In this document: positions 43,001 through 51,588 of the stretch, in pieces
Layout of the letters: every line of letters starts with the position of its first letter
How positions within the stretch are numbered: position 1 is the first letter of the stretch
Source: GCA-2737725 sp965229355
GTDB lineage: Bacteria; Pseudomonadota; Alphaproteobacteria; Rhodospirillales; Rhodospirillaceae
Assembly: GCA_965229355.1 (NCBI GenBank)
Contig: OZ245869.1
Coordinates: 3,782,001-3,846,000 of the forward strand
DNA: 64,000 bases
Direction of reading: 5' to 3'
Made by a program: the position numbers and the translations under genes
The notes under the pieces: model-generated
What the model saw: only the letters and a program-made list of their open reading frames with translations
What the model was told of the DNA's origin: nothing
Database searches by the model: none

Positions 43001-43369
43001 CAAAACATTGGGCAGTGTACTGCAAATCAGCGCTCCATCCGGCGCCCTGATAGTTATGCCTTCAATATCAGTCCGCAGATTGTCGTAACTGGTAAAGAGC
43101 GGTCCGCATCCTTGAAGTGTAATGTTCCTCCGCAGGCTATCATCGGCCAGTTCGCGCAGCACATCTTCGTGGTCGCGCCACATGCCATCCAAATCGTTTG
43201 CAATCGCGCGCGCCAGAACTTCACTACGGCTATAAGCGCGCTCCAATGAGCTATTCCACTGCATGCGCAACAGTAAAGCCGCGACAATAGCCGCAGGGAC
43301 CAGCACCGTGGCGGCCAACGCCGACAACTGCACCTTCACCGGCCACTCAAAAACGCGAAGTAACTTCAT
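40013..43369 (-). CDS. Hybrid sensor histidine kinase (dCache-HAMP-PAS3-HK-REC)
   Basis: About 1118 residues from ATG 43369. First membrane helix at about 10-35, a Cache-like periplasmic sensor (EGITIRAPDGALICSTLPN, LSFPIIDDSGELKGLIFARMNF), second helix near 290, HAMP, three PAS domains, HisKA with His769 (GQLTGGLAHDINNTLA), HATPase (NLSINARDAMPDGG, FDPFFTTKARGQGTGLGLSMVYG), and a C-terminal receiver with the acceptor Asp in ILSDYDLGPGG. A longer frame to 43528 exists; the extra 53 residues lie before the membrane helix and look unlikely. The likely partner is the NarL regulator or an unlinked one. Confidence 0.93.
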   Translation of the reverse strand: MKLLRVFEWPVKVQLSALAATVLVPAAIVAALLLRMQWNSSLERAYSRSEVLARAIANDLDGMWRDHEDVLRELADDSLRRNITLQGCGPLFTSYDNLRTDIEGITIRAPDGALICSTLPNVLKQLPDSLDEMLEHSREAQGLYVSDVLYSSNDNRYLATLSFPIIDDSGELKGLIFARMNFSEFSERLLSQVQEDVLVNIFDSNFTLALTSWPDQTMVGQKITEKARAAFTEEAIGRFHAVDKSGATRIGASTVTQRAGWKVNVSFEDAKILSSFRQALGVTAITVVLLSALIGWVVWKLATGISKPITVLAHVSKAIANRRSVLGDVFSLPQEIKSAAAYSTLQGSDELAVIGRALERMIGQIEIEQHELALSRERYIRILEASPLACAVVKHGQITYANGVFAKLCNTPNPLNHAISSLVLVLQPEDSDASIDLNQWWVPPAKAVIAPASITRELILKAPDREPIRILAYPAYLGGNTDEILISCLDVTEASRARELQKLHTAVWRQSHEFMVITDLNGVIVDINPAGAEFLGYGRDELLGKMLGQMVGTDRSPDDVAAAKAHADTSGLSESDEHITSHSGHRLKVKTKLVALRDQKGRTQARLAIARDVTQEELRIAALSQYSQLFDSALNPIVTLDADGRILLANPAVYKTFEYNDGELIGASIEALLPKDPNKDKKVNADSRVDVLAFMNTTDSTASADDLKVVVGRTKSGRELKLQISASVSEGNKVTAIMSDVTTVETLRSQLHQSDKLASIGQLTGGLAHDINNTLAVVVSAAEIINETADKTTRIPAMAQRIVRAVHSSADLIRRLLVFSRKAPIAPANIKIGAILADTAATLSRTLGRRIHIEMKIADNVAPISVDRSMLESCILNLSINARDAMPDGGTLTFEVSTEAGEGGGTVVLAVSDTGVGMADDVIERIFDPFFTTKARGQGTGLGLSMVYGFVQQSGGHIAVQSAVGEGTTFLLRFPAASEIRNTTTNANANAADQLERLQGFKVLVIDDNDDVRDALVDQLTMIGCEAVEASNVTEAFDIIEADDAIDFILSDYDLGPGGNALELLKRLETDGYEIPGAIVSGYLSTPAEGIETYGWVSLSKPVHMAALVQTLLHAMDA

Positions 43370-43653
43370 CTCGCCCACCCAGCTTCGGTTTTGCCGCCAG
43401 CGTGCCCAACGATACAAGAGAAGCTTTCGCATCTGCCATAGACTGACCAGTGAATGGCCAATGAAATGGGGCGATGACATTGAGATATATAAGCGAACAC
43501 ATTCAGCCCCACGGCTTTTTGTAAGCACATGGTTTAAGGCCCACCCAACAGGACCATAACCTAAGATTGTTTTTATCGCAGTGTATGAACGTGAATTTTA
43601 TGGTTGGGCCGACATGATTAGTTTTTAAGTCAGCATGGCTGTAAGCCATCACG

Positions 43654-44415
43654 CTATTTGCCGAAATCAGGCGATGTCATCAGCACGTTGTTACAGCCGA
43701 AACCTTCATATTGATATCCCAGTTCGCTCAAGTAACGGATGGTCGGGTAACTGAGCGGCGCAAGATTATCGAAGGCCTCTTTGACAATCTCAATCAGAAT
43801 CACACGCGGCTTATATCGCGACCAATCATTCGAACGCAGCGCAGCCAACTCAGAACCTTCAATGTCCATCGACATAAAATCAATATCCGCGCCAGCCGGC
43901 AAATGCTGCTGCAAAAGGGCGGCCATGGTCATGGCCGGTACAATGACAGGTGTTTTGAAACCCGGCGCGAAGTCATTGGGGTGTCTGGCGACTTGTGCCA
44001 TCTTATGACCGCCAGCCGCATCAAGTTCAGCGAAGTATAGTGTTTCTCCTGCATCACTGATGGCCGCGTGCAAGAACACATCGCGTGGACGCATCTCAGC
44101 AAACTCAGGGCCAAACATGGCGTTTGCATCTACGCAAATGCCGCGCCACCCATAGCAATAAAACAAAAAAGTATTCGATGTAATGACCGCTTGGTTGCAG
44201 CCGATATCGACGTAAAAGCCTGGTTGCCCGCTGCGTAAGCGCGCCTTCATGAACTGGCGCAGCCACATATCTTCACCCGAACTGGAGTACGATAGATTCA
44301 ATTGCGCAAGTGTACGCAAATCTACAGTGAGATTTGAAAACGCATGCACACGCCCCAGCGTGGTCTTCAGCGCGGCTTTCATTTCCGCATAAGTTAATTC
44401 GCGCTCTGTGGACAT
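43654..44415 (-). CDS. FkbM-family methyltransferase
   Basis: 253 residues. SAM-binding region GFYVDIGCNQAVITSNT (about 66-82), acidic strand end ICVDAN, and the late motif DFMSMDIEGSELAAL are typical of FkbM-like O-methyltransferases. They often modify sugars in glycans or natural products. No glycan locus is adjacent; the gene stands alone between the kinase and gcrA. The 272 bases to gcrA hold a small AGCCTGC/GCAGGCT hairpin at 44582-44599 and the gcrA terminator. Confidence 0.9.
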   Translation of the reverse strand: MSTERELTYAEMKAALKTTLGRVHAFSNLTVDLRTLAQLNLSYSSSGEDMWLRQFMKARLRSGQPGFYVDIGCNQAVITSNTFLFYCYGWRGICVDANAMFGPEFAEMRPRDVFLHAAISDAGETLYFAELDAAGGHKMAQVARHPNDFAPGFKTPVIVPAMTMAALLQQHLPAGADIDFMSMDIEGSELAALRSNDWSRYKPRVILIEIVKEAFDNLAPLSYPTIRYLSELGYQYEGFGCNNVLMTSPDFGK

Positions 44416-44627
44416 GAAAATTTACTCGGGCCAACGTGACAAAGGTAAGTATTCATAAAATACAAACGACGAGAATACCGCAGAGAATTTGCCAGCACTC
44501 TTTTTTTCATATCGCCATGGAAAAAGAGCATATCCCCTCCTTCCTTCATCTTATGGGTTTTCCACATACGGCCCTGCTTTGAGCCTGCAAAAGCAGGCTG
44601 AACCGGGTATGCACGCATGCAAAACAA

Positions 44628-44655
44628 AACGCCCGGTTTCAAAAAACCGGGCGTT
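44628..44655 (-). terminator. Terminator after gcrA
   Basis: AACGCCCGGTTT (44628-44639) and AAACCGGGCGTT (44644-44655) form a perfect 12-bp stem with a 4-base loop. On the minus strand it is followed by a T-rich tract (TTGTTTTG). It lies 32 bases after the gcrA stop. Confidence 0.85.
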
Positions 44656-44687
44656 CTTAGAAATTCTTTGCGATGGGGAAAAAGCGT

Positions 44688-45152
44688 TTAAGCCGCTTCT
44701 TCGTTACGAGGCTTGTTTGAACCGACATACGCCTGGGCGCAGTGATCAAGACAGTACGGCTTACCCGGATAAACTTGCTTGCCGCAGAAGCGGAAATCTT
44801 CGTGCTTCGGATCGCCGATTGGCCAACGGCAGGTGTTATGGTTCAGGTCAGTCAACGTGAAGATCTTCACTGACTCTTTCTTCGACGACGATGACGATGA
44901 ACTCGAAACCGGCGCACTCACCGTGCCCGTGGCTGCAGCTGCTGCACCACCCGGTGCGGCGGTCGCTGCGGCGGCAGCAGCCGCCGAGGTATCTTGACGT
45001 TTGATGGGCGACGGGCGGCCTTTTAAGCCCAAGCGGTGTGCCTTACCGACAACCGCATTCTTCGACACGCCCAAACGCTTGCCGATTTCCCCCGTGGTCA
45101 AGCCTTCCGACCAAAGCTTTTTCAGCTTGGCGATTTTCTCGTCATTCCACAT
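44688..45152 (-). CDS. gcrA: Cell-cycle regulator GcrA
   Basis: 154 residues. The N-terminal helix-turn-helix (MWNDEKIAKLKKLWSEGLTTGEIGKRLGVSKNAVVGKAHRLGL, 1-43) is diagnostic. A linker holds poly-Ala (57-63, 70-74) and eight serines (83-90), then a C-terminal domain with Cys108, 123, 134 and 138 (CRWPIGDP, FRFCG, CLDHC) that binds sigma-70 in known GcrA. GcrA activates promoters containing methylated GANTC sites. Linker length and composition vary widely in the family. AAAGGA lies about 10 bases before the ATG. Confidence 0.96.
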   Translation of the reverse strand: MWNDEKIAKLKKLWSEGLTTGEIGKRLGVSKNAVVGKAHRLGLKGRPSPIKRQDTSAAAAAAATAAPGGAAAAATGTVSAPVSSSSSSSSKKESVKIFTLTDLNHNTCRWPIGDPKHEDFRFCGKQVYPGKPYCLDHCAQAYVGSNKPRNEEAA

Positions 45153-45353
45153 CTGCAGATGATCCTTTGTATCGGTCGTTGCATGCCGCGATCTCTAACG
45201 GACCGCTTGCGGTTTATTGCTTTGAATATGGGTCTTATGAAGCCCGATAAAATGGGGCTTTTCAAAGAGCCGCGGAATTTAGCCTCCAGTTTGCCCAGAG
45301 TCTACTGCTGCCGCGCATCATCCACGCCATACCCGTCAAATGGGTTGCTGGCC

Positions 45354-45689
45354 TCAAGCTTTCAAGATCGGCTCATCCAGAGCGAACAAGCCCTTAGGGT
45401 CCTCAATTTCCACCACCCACAAGTCTGGGTCGTACTTCGTCTGGCGGGCAAGGTAGGCATCGGCCTCCTTTTCGGGGGCCGGCCCTTTGGGAAATGCCGC
45501 CATCCAGGCAGGTTCGCCTTCGGGGGTGCTAACAGGTGTATACACGTCGCAACCCGCCGCAAAGCGGTTGAGTTTCAGCAGGATGGTCCCGGACTCAGGC
45601 TCCCCCTTGCGGGCCACCGCCCCCATCAGACCCAGAGCTGAGGCCCGGCGCAGCCAGGCCTGAACACGCACTTCAGATTTAAGACGCAT
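45354..45689 (-). CDS. DUF1491 family protein
   Basis: A 111-residue cytoplasmic protein: MRLKSEVRVQAWLRRASALG at the start, GTILLKLNRF, YTPVSTPEGEPAWMAAF and KYDPDLWVVEIEDP, the DUF1491 pattern, which is mostly restricted to alphaproteobacteria. No function is known. The 201 bases between its end and gcrA show nothing clear. Confidence 0.9.
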   Translation of the reverse strand: MRLKSEVRVQAWLRRASALGLMGAVARKGEPESGTILLKLNRFAAGCDVYTPVSTPEGEPAWMAAFPKGPAPEKEADAYLARQTKYDPDLWVVEIEDPKGLFALDEPILKA

Positions 45690-45829
45690 CGTTCTCTACT
45701 TATTTTGGATATCCACACACTGCGTACACCATTGGGAACGCTTTGTGACCGCTGGCTTTTCATGTAAAGTCCTGCCACGGTGATTGGGCTAGAAGTGATT
45801 AGGTCAGAAGACGTCCGGGGGATCGTGCC

Positions 45830-46696
45830 ATGATGGGCATTATTGGGTTGGTAGTTGTGTTCGTCATGGTGTTCGGCGGCTACATGCTGCACGGCGGGCA
45901 CCTGGGTGTGATTTTCGCCGCCCTTCCCACTGAAATGATGGTGATTTTCGGCGGTGCGTCCGGCGCCATGATCGTCGGCAACAGCGTCGAAGTTTTAAAG
46001 GGCCTGGTGCCTAACATCAAAAAGGTGTTCTCAGGCCCAAAATGGGGTGAGCAAGACTTTAAAGACGTGCTCTGCCTGCTTTTCACCATCACGAAAATGA
46101 TCAAGTCCAAGGGCATTCTGGTGATCGAAAGTCACATCGAAAAGCCCGAGGAAAGCACGGTTTTCCAGAAGTATCCGCGCATTCTGCATGATCACTTCGC
46201 CGTCGATTTCATCTGCGACACCTTGCGCATGCTCTCCATGAACCTGGATGACCCTCATCAGGTTTTTGACGCCATGGAAGCCCAGCTTGAAAAGCACCAC
46301 CATGAAGCCTTAGGCCCCCAGCACGCGCTGCAAGGCATGGCCGATGGTCTGCCGGCCATTGGGATCGTCGCAGCCGTGTTGGGCGTTATTCACACCATGG
46401 GCTCCGTGACCGAACCGCCGGAAGTTCTGGGGGGCATGATCGGCTCAGCCCTGGTCGGTACGTTCCTGGGCGTGTTCCTGGCTTACTTGCTCGTCGGTCC
46501 CTTTGCTTCACGGATTAAGCAAGTCTGCGATGAAGAACATCAGTTCTACCTGATCATCCGCGACGTGCTGGTGGCGCACCTGAACGGCAATGCGCCTCAG
46601 GTTTCGGTCGAAATTGGCCGCGGCAACGTGCCCTCGAAGATGCAGCCCACCTTCTTCGAATTGGAAGAAGCCATCAACTCCACCACTGAAGGCTAA
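45830..46696 (+). CDS. motA: Flagellar motor stator protein MotA
   Basis: 288 residues with four membrane helices: two near the N-terminus, two in the second half around AVLGVIHTMGSV and LVGTFLGVFLAYLLVGPFA. The cytoplasmic loop holds charged residues for torque transfer to FliG (EESTVFQKYPRILHDHFAVDFICDTLRM), and GMADGLPAIGIVAAVLGVI is the MotA signature. MotA pairs with MotB to conduct protons; here motB does not follow. GGGGGA lies 7 bases before the ATG. Confidence 0.95.
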   Translation: MMGIIGLVVVFVMVFGGYMLHGGHLGVIFAALPTEMMVIFGGASGAMIVGNSVEVLKGLVPNIKKVFSGPKWGEQDFKDVLCLLFTITKMIKSKGILVIESHIEKPEESTVFQKYPRILHDHFAVDFICDTLRMLSMNLDDPHQVFDAMEAQLEKHHHEALGPQHALQGMADGLPAIGIVAAVLGVIHTMGSVTEPPEVLGGMIGSALVGTFLGVFLAYLLVGPFASRIKQVCDEEHQFYLIIRDVLVAHLNGNAPQVSVEIGRGNVPSKMQPTFFELEEAINSTTEG

Positions 46697-46874
46697 ACCA
46701 GGCTGAATTTCGCCTGTCGAACGCGTTTTTTAGGGATCCAAAATAAGCTGCAACCCATTGATCTAATGGAGATTTAAATCTTCTTGATTGCATTGTTTCG
46801 AGTAGATACATTTGGGCTTCGAAACAAGCATACGCTTCTTACCAAAGCATCAAGGGCCAGTAGGGTTGGACCAA

Positions 46875-47939
46875 ATGAACGCGATCGGCATGGCACTCCG
46901 TCAATCGGCAGCCATTACGCCCATCGATGCCGGGGACATGGATTCACTCCATGTTCTACCGCTTAACATATTGCCACTGCAGAACGAAAAACTCGCCAAG
47001 CATAAGCTGATCAAGAACAATCAGCTTGAAGGCGTGGTCGAGGTGTATGCATCACGCGAAAGCGGCTCTGGTCAGGTGTCGGTGAGTTCGATGCCTGAAA
47101 TTTTCGGCATCAAGAACGCCGCCATCGACCCCGACTATCGCATGTTGGTCCGCTTGGCCAACTTGCCCAGCTATGACGTTTATAGCTTACGCCGCTCGAT
47201 CCGGGACATTGGCATCACGCTGACAGATAAAAGCGCGCTTCATTTGTCAGAAGATATGAACCGCGTGCTGGCGGGTTACATGACGCGTTTCACAAAACCC
47301 CTACTCAGTTCCATTTACGGCGGCGCGGGGCAGCAAGTGGAACGCTTTGATGATCTGATCGGCTTGTTCCGCGACCCCGATGTCAAGAAAGCTATGGGCC
47401 GTTTAAAAACCATGGCCGATAAGTTGGGCACGTCGCTGGATCAAATCCCACGGTTCATCGAGGACTACGGCGATATCTTCTTGTCCCTGTCCTACTATCA
47501 GCACTGCCTGTCGCGCATTGCGCCGATCATCAACGAATTCCATTTGAGCATTAATGACCTGAAATCAGGCTACGCGATGAAGTCAAAGCCGCAGATCGTG
47601 GCCGAAGCCAATCGCATCCAGAAAATGATCAATGCTTTGCTGGCCTACGTGCAGCGCGTATTCGAGGACTTTGAAGCGCGTTCGCAAGACATGTGGACCA
47701 ACCTGTCAGCGCAAAAATTCAAACACGTGCAAGACGTGATTCAAAACGCACACACGACAGTTGGTGGCGTGTTGTGCGGACTGACAGTCAAAATGACCGC
47801 ATGGGAAAAACGCTTCCCGAGCGCACGTTCTGGCAGTCCTGGCTTGCGTGAAGACTTCTTGCTCGCTGAAATTCGCCCAGGCTTAAGTGAACTGGTCGAC
47901 TTGGTGCGCGAGAACTCAAACGTCGTCGGTTACACCTAA
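46875..47939 (+). CDS. Unrecognised protein downstream of motA
   Basis: 354 residues from ATG 46875 (a TTG at 46812 would add 21; neither SD is strong, TTGGA precedes the ATG). I do not recognise the family. It is soluble and mostly helical with no signal peptide: an N-terminal alpha/beta part to about residue 110, then long helices (MGRLKTMADKLGTSLDQIPRFIEDYGDIFLSLSYY; NRIQKMINALLAYVQRVFEDFEARSQDMW). The gap to motA is 178 bases, so co-regulation is possible, not shown. Confidence 0.82.
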   Translation: MNAIGMALRQSAAITPIDAGDMDSLHVLPLNILPLQNEKLAKHKLIKNNQLEGVVEVYASRESGSGQVSVSSMPEIFGIKNAAIDPDYRMLVRLANLPSYDVYSLRRSIRDIGITLTDKSALHLSEDMNRVLAGYMTRFTKPLLSSIYGGAGQQVERFDDLIGLFRDPDVKKAMGRLKTMADKLGTSLDQIPRFIEDYGDIFLSLSYYQHCLSRIAPIINEFHLSINDLKSGYAMKSKPQIVAEANRIQKMINALLAYVQRVFEDFEARSQDMWTNLSAQKFKHVQDVIQNAHTTVGGVLCGLTVKMTAWEKRFPSARSGSPGLREDFLLAEIRPGLSELVDLVRENSNVVGYT

Positions 47940-48104
47940 ATCATCCTGAAGTTGAGACAGAACAAGCCCGCCTGCGATCACTTTATTGTCTGATGATCTC
48001 GTTTAGCGGTCACCATGCGAGTGTGAGCAAACTCGCCTGTAGCCCTTCCTAGCCTCTCTAGCACCTATGCTTTATGCGGATGGACGAGCAGGTGGACTAA
48101 GATC

Positions 48105-48908
48105 ATGAGCGATACGGGGCTTCAGCTAACCTTGCGGCGCGGACTGCGTATTCTGGAACTGCTGAACAATCATCTGATCTTAACCGCCAGCGATGCGAGC
48201 CGCTTGGCCGGGTTCTCACGTCCAACGACATATCGCTTACTGCGTGCGCTCGAAGGTTTGGGCTACGTGACGCAAGATCCCGGCAGCAAGCGGTACAGCA
48301 TTTCATCGAATGTGTTGCGTCTCAGCCGTGGCTTCCGTGATGAGCAATGGATTCAAGCTGTCGCCCGGCCCTTGATGGACGATCTCTGCCGAAATGTGTT
48401 GTGGCCCATTTCAGTGTGCACGCACATCGAAGGGCAAATGATGGTGCGCTATTCAACTGATCACATCAGTCCGTTTCCATCACCGCGCAATAACAAACCC
48501 TTCAACGTGTCGATGACAAAAACAGCAACGGGTACGGTGTTCCTGGCTTTCACCGATCCTGACGTGCGTTACGAACTTGTGCGCAAAGAGCTTGGCACGG
48601 GCTCCTCGGCACGCAGTCAGCGCATGTCGGAAGATCGCAAAGAGTTGATGGAGCAGCGTTTTAAGCGTGTGCATCAAGATGGTTATTGCTGCCTTGAACT
48701 CACCCACACGAATCAGGTGGGCATGGCGGTGCCGATCTTTGTGCAGGGCAACATCTTTGCCGTGCTGTCATTACGTTTCTATATCTCGGCGATGTCTCAT
48801 AAAACCGCGATTGAGAGGTATTATACCCTGCTGCGCGCCACGGCTGATAAAATCGAGGGTGGCATTTCAGTCGCCGCGCCACTGCTGGCCGCCAAAAATT
48901 TAAAGTAG
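48105..48908 (+). CDS. IclR-family transcriptional regulator
   Basis: 267 residues. Winged helix at about 8-70 (TLRRGLRILELLNNHLILTASDASRLAGFSRPTTYRLLRALEGLGYV), then an effector domain with the late CCLELTHTNQVGMAVPIFVQGNIFAVLSLRF. IclR proteins usually sense aromatic acids or small carboxylates. It heads the TonB receptor locus on the same strand, 159 bases upstream of it, and is the natural candidate regulator. Confidence 0.93.
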   Translation: MSDTGLQLTLRRGLRILELLNNHLILTASDASRLAGFSRPTTYRLLRALEGLGYVTQDPGSKRYSISSNVLRLSRGFRDEQWIQAVARPLMDDLCRNVLWPISVCTHIEGQMMVRYSTDHISPFPSPRNNKPFNVSMTKTATGTVFLAFTDPDVRYELVRKELGTGSSARSQRMSEDRKELMEQRFKRVHQDGYCCLELTHTNQVGMAVPIFVQGNIFAVLSLRFYISAMSHKTAIERYYTLLRATADKIEGGISVAAPLLAAKNLK

Positions 48909-49067
48909 CACTCGCACCGTGAATATCACGGCCCTCACCTGTTTCATTCGCTGAACAGGGGTCTGTTTTTATTTCTGAGTCATTATTTTGAAAGCGCAAG
49001 GTAACCCACGGAACACCGCCACTGCAGTCAAGCATCGTGGCGGAATACATTCTTACAAGGGGGAACC

Positions 49068-51560
49068 ATGCAGTTCATGCAATCTCATGGGCGTTTACGC
49101 TCAGGCCTATTAGCCGCCACATGCTTTTCAACGTTGGCGATCACACCGTCGATCAGCTTCGGCCAAGAACAAACCGCACAAGTTGGCGGCTTGGAAGAAA
49201 TCGTCGTCACATCACGTAAGCGTGAAGAGAAGTTGTTCGATGTGCCAATCGCCATCACGGCCTTCAACTCAGCTGATCTTGAGAAGGCGCAAATCTTCGA
49301 TATCGGTGAAGTCTCGAAACTCTCGCCAGGTTTGAGCTTCCAAAACGTCTCGGGCAACACCAACCCAGGCCGCTCGAACCCCTCGCTGTTCATTCGTGGC
49401 ATGACCACCACAGCCTCGGGCACATCGCGCCAAGCTACGAGCGCTGTGTTTGTCGACGGCATTTTCGTCCTCGGCGGCATTAGCTCAATCAACACGGTCG
49501 ATGTCGAGCGCGTTGAAGTGATCAAAGGCCCTCAGAACGCCTACTATGGCCGCAACACCTTTGCCGGGGCGGTGAACTTTATCACCAAAAACCCAGGTAA
49601 CGAGTTCAAAGGCGAAATTCGCGCTGAAGGCACCACGCACGATTCAAACGAACTGAGCCTGTCGGTCGAAGGCCCATTGGTTGAAGATGTATTGTCGGCG
49701 CGGTTGTCTGTGCTGCAACACGAAAAGGGCTCGATGTACACCGCCAATGACGGCGGCAAGCTGGGGGAAGAAAGCACGCAGTCCATCACCGGTACTTTGT
49801 TTGCGACACCGAACGATCAGTTGTCGCTGCGCGCGCGTGTTCACTATCAAGAAGACGAAGATGGTCCTGCCAGCTGGGCATATTTACAAGGGACAAAATA
49901 CGGCAACAATTCGTGCGCCGGAAAAACCATTGCGGGTGCCGACCGTAACGGCGTGGCAGGCAACTTCGCGATTACCCAGCCCTACTTCTGCGGCAGCATC
50001 CCAACCCTGAGCCAGGTGGGTGAGCAAGTTGTCAGCTCGAACACGTCTTTGCGCAGCCCATTCTTGGCCAGCCTTGGTAACCCCAACGGCTTGATCAACG
50101 CGTTCGTGAACAACTCGCTGAACCATCCCCTGCTCGCCCGTGCGCCTAAGCTTGATCACTTGGGCATGAAGCGTGAAATGCTGCGCTTGAATGGCACAGC
50201 ACAATACGAATTCAGCAACGACATCACCGCGACATTGAACGCAGCGTATAACCAAAACGACACGCTGCTGATGATGGACACGGATAAGACGGATTTAGAA
50301 AACGTCTACGCGGCAGCCCCGGCCCTGTACGAAGATTACTCGGCGGAACTGCGTTTCCAATCACCGCAATCGCAAAGCTTACGTTGGATGGTCGGCGGCA
50401 ACATGTATCGCGGCGCGTTTGATGCCGATTATAGCGGCGCCGTCACGATGCAGGTGCGCTTCACGCCTGTGGCAGCACAAAACACCGGGCCAACATCATT
50501 TGTGCCGTTTAACGCAAACGGTGAACGCGCCCGTGTGTATGCTGGCTTCGGGTCTTTGGAATACGACATCCTGGATAACTTAACGCTGTCTGGCGAAATT
50601 CGTTATCAAACTGACCGTTCGAAAACCTTGCCATCTAACGCAACATCAGCTTTTGCGAAGTTCAACGATTGGCTGCCGCGTGTGATCTTGAACTACAAGC
50701 CGGAAGAAAATTGGACACTGTACGCCAGTTGGGCGCGCGGCGTATTGCCGGGCCAGTTCAACAGTTCGTACATCAACGCCACTGCAGCCCAGAAAGCGTA
50801 TCTGGATAGCGTCGTGAGCGGCATTTCGCCGGTTCTGGAATCGCAACGCGTTGACAGCTACGAAATCGGATCAAAACAGCAATTCCTGAATAACAAACTG
50901 CAATACACGATTGCAGTTTACAAAATGGATTGGTCAAACCTGCCGTCAACTTCGACCATTGCCATCCCGGGCACCACCACACCGCTGACTGTTTCGGTCT
51001 ATGGCGACGCCAAGCTGAAAGGTTTGGAATTTGAATCGACCGCGCTGATTACGCCAGAATGGGATGTGTCGTTCCGCGCCAACTGGCAACAAGGCAAATA
51101 CACCAATTACACGCAAGGCTTGGTGGCAACCGGCTTAGTGGTGGGTCTGTTCGGCTACAACGGTAAGAAATTGCCGCGCGTGCCGGAATATAGCGGCAGC
51201 GTTTCAACCGGCTATCGTACTGTTTTATCAGGCGATTGGGATTGGTTCGTCCGTGGCGACGCCGCCTACACGGGCAAGTCTTGGGATAGCGAAGCCAACA
51301 TCGTCCAGACTAACGATTACATCCGCGTAAACGCCCGCGTTGGCGTGGAAAGTAAAGACCTGATGATCGAACTGTTCGCCAAAAACCTGTTTAACGACAA
51401 AAACTGGGATTATGCTTTCCGCAATGCCAGCTTTGGTGAAGCAGGCTCGCTGCAAATTCTGCAACCGGGCACAACTGGTACGTACCAATACGCCAGTGGC
51501 TTGATCGTGCAGGCACCTGATAAGCGTGAGATCGGGTTACGTGCCCGCTACAAGTTTTAA
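49068..51560 (+). CDS. TonB-dependent outer-membrane receptor
   Basis: 830 residues. Signal peptide to about residue 32, TonB box-like EEIVVTSRKREE, a plug domain (FDVPIAITAFNSADLEKAQ, VERVEVIKGPQNAYYGRNTFAGAVNFITKNP), and a 22-strand barrel ending in GLRARYKF with terminal Phe. It brings a bulky or scarce ligand across the outer membrane with energy from TonB/ExbBD (not in the window). The location between IclR and an exported M24-like protein suggests an organic substrate, possibly a peptide, rather than a siderophore. GGGGGA precedes the ATG. Confidence 0.95.
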   Translation: MQFMQSHGRLRSGLLAATCFSTLAITPSISFGQEQTAQVGGLEEIVVTSRKREEKLFDVPIAITAFNSADLEKAQIFDIGEVSKLSPGLSFQNVSGNTNPGRSNPSLFIRGMTTTASGTSRQATSAVFVDGIFVLGGISSINTVDVERVEVIKGPQNAYYGRNTFAGAVNFITKNPGNEFKGEIRAEGTTHDSNELSLSVEGPLVEDVLSARLSVLQHEKGSMYTANDGGKLGEESTQSITGTLFATPNDQLSLRARVHYQEDEDGPASWAYLQGTKYGNNSCAGKTIAGADRNGVAGNFAITQPYFCGSIPTLSQVGEQVVSSNTSLRSPFLASLGNPNGLINAFVNNSLNHPLLARAPKLDHLGMKREMLRLNGTAQYEFSNDITATLNAAYNQNDTLLMMDTDKTDLENVYAAAPALYEDYSAELRFQSPQSQSLRWMVGGNMYRGAFDADYSGAVTMQVRFTPVAAQNTGPTSFVPFNANGERARVYAGFGSLEYDILDNLTLSGEIRYQTDRSKTLPSNATSAFAKFNDWLPRVILNYKPEENWTLYASWARGVLPGQFNSSYINATAAQKAYLDSVVSGISPVLESQRVDSYEIGSKQQFLNNKLQYTIAVYKMDWSNLPSTSTIAIPGTTTPLTVSVYGDAKLKGLEFESTALITPEWDVSFRANWQQGKYTNYTQGLVATGLVVGLFGYNGKKLPRVPEYSGSVSTGYRTVLSGDWDWFVRGDAAYTGKSWDSEANIVQTNDYIRVNARVGVESKDLMIELFAKNLFNDKNWDYAFRNASFGEAGSLQILQPGTTGTYQYASGLIVQAPDKREIGLRARYKF

Positions 51561-51588
51561 CGCCTATACGACACCAGGAGGGAAAACC

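Noticed and set aside
43370..43528. Longer start for the hybrid kinase
   Set aside because: The extra 53 residues would lie before a typical N-terminal membrane helix and their DNA shows no better SD; kept only as an alternative.
44394..44642. An 82-codon minus-strand frame between the FkbM gene and gcrA
   Set aside because: It runs across the gcrA terminator, lacks an SD, and its composition does not look like protein.
45036..45641. A 201-codon plus-strand frame over the gcrA start and DUF1491
   Set aside because: It covers two recognised minus-strand genes and the gap between them and encodes no recognisable motif.
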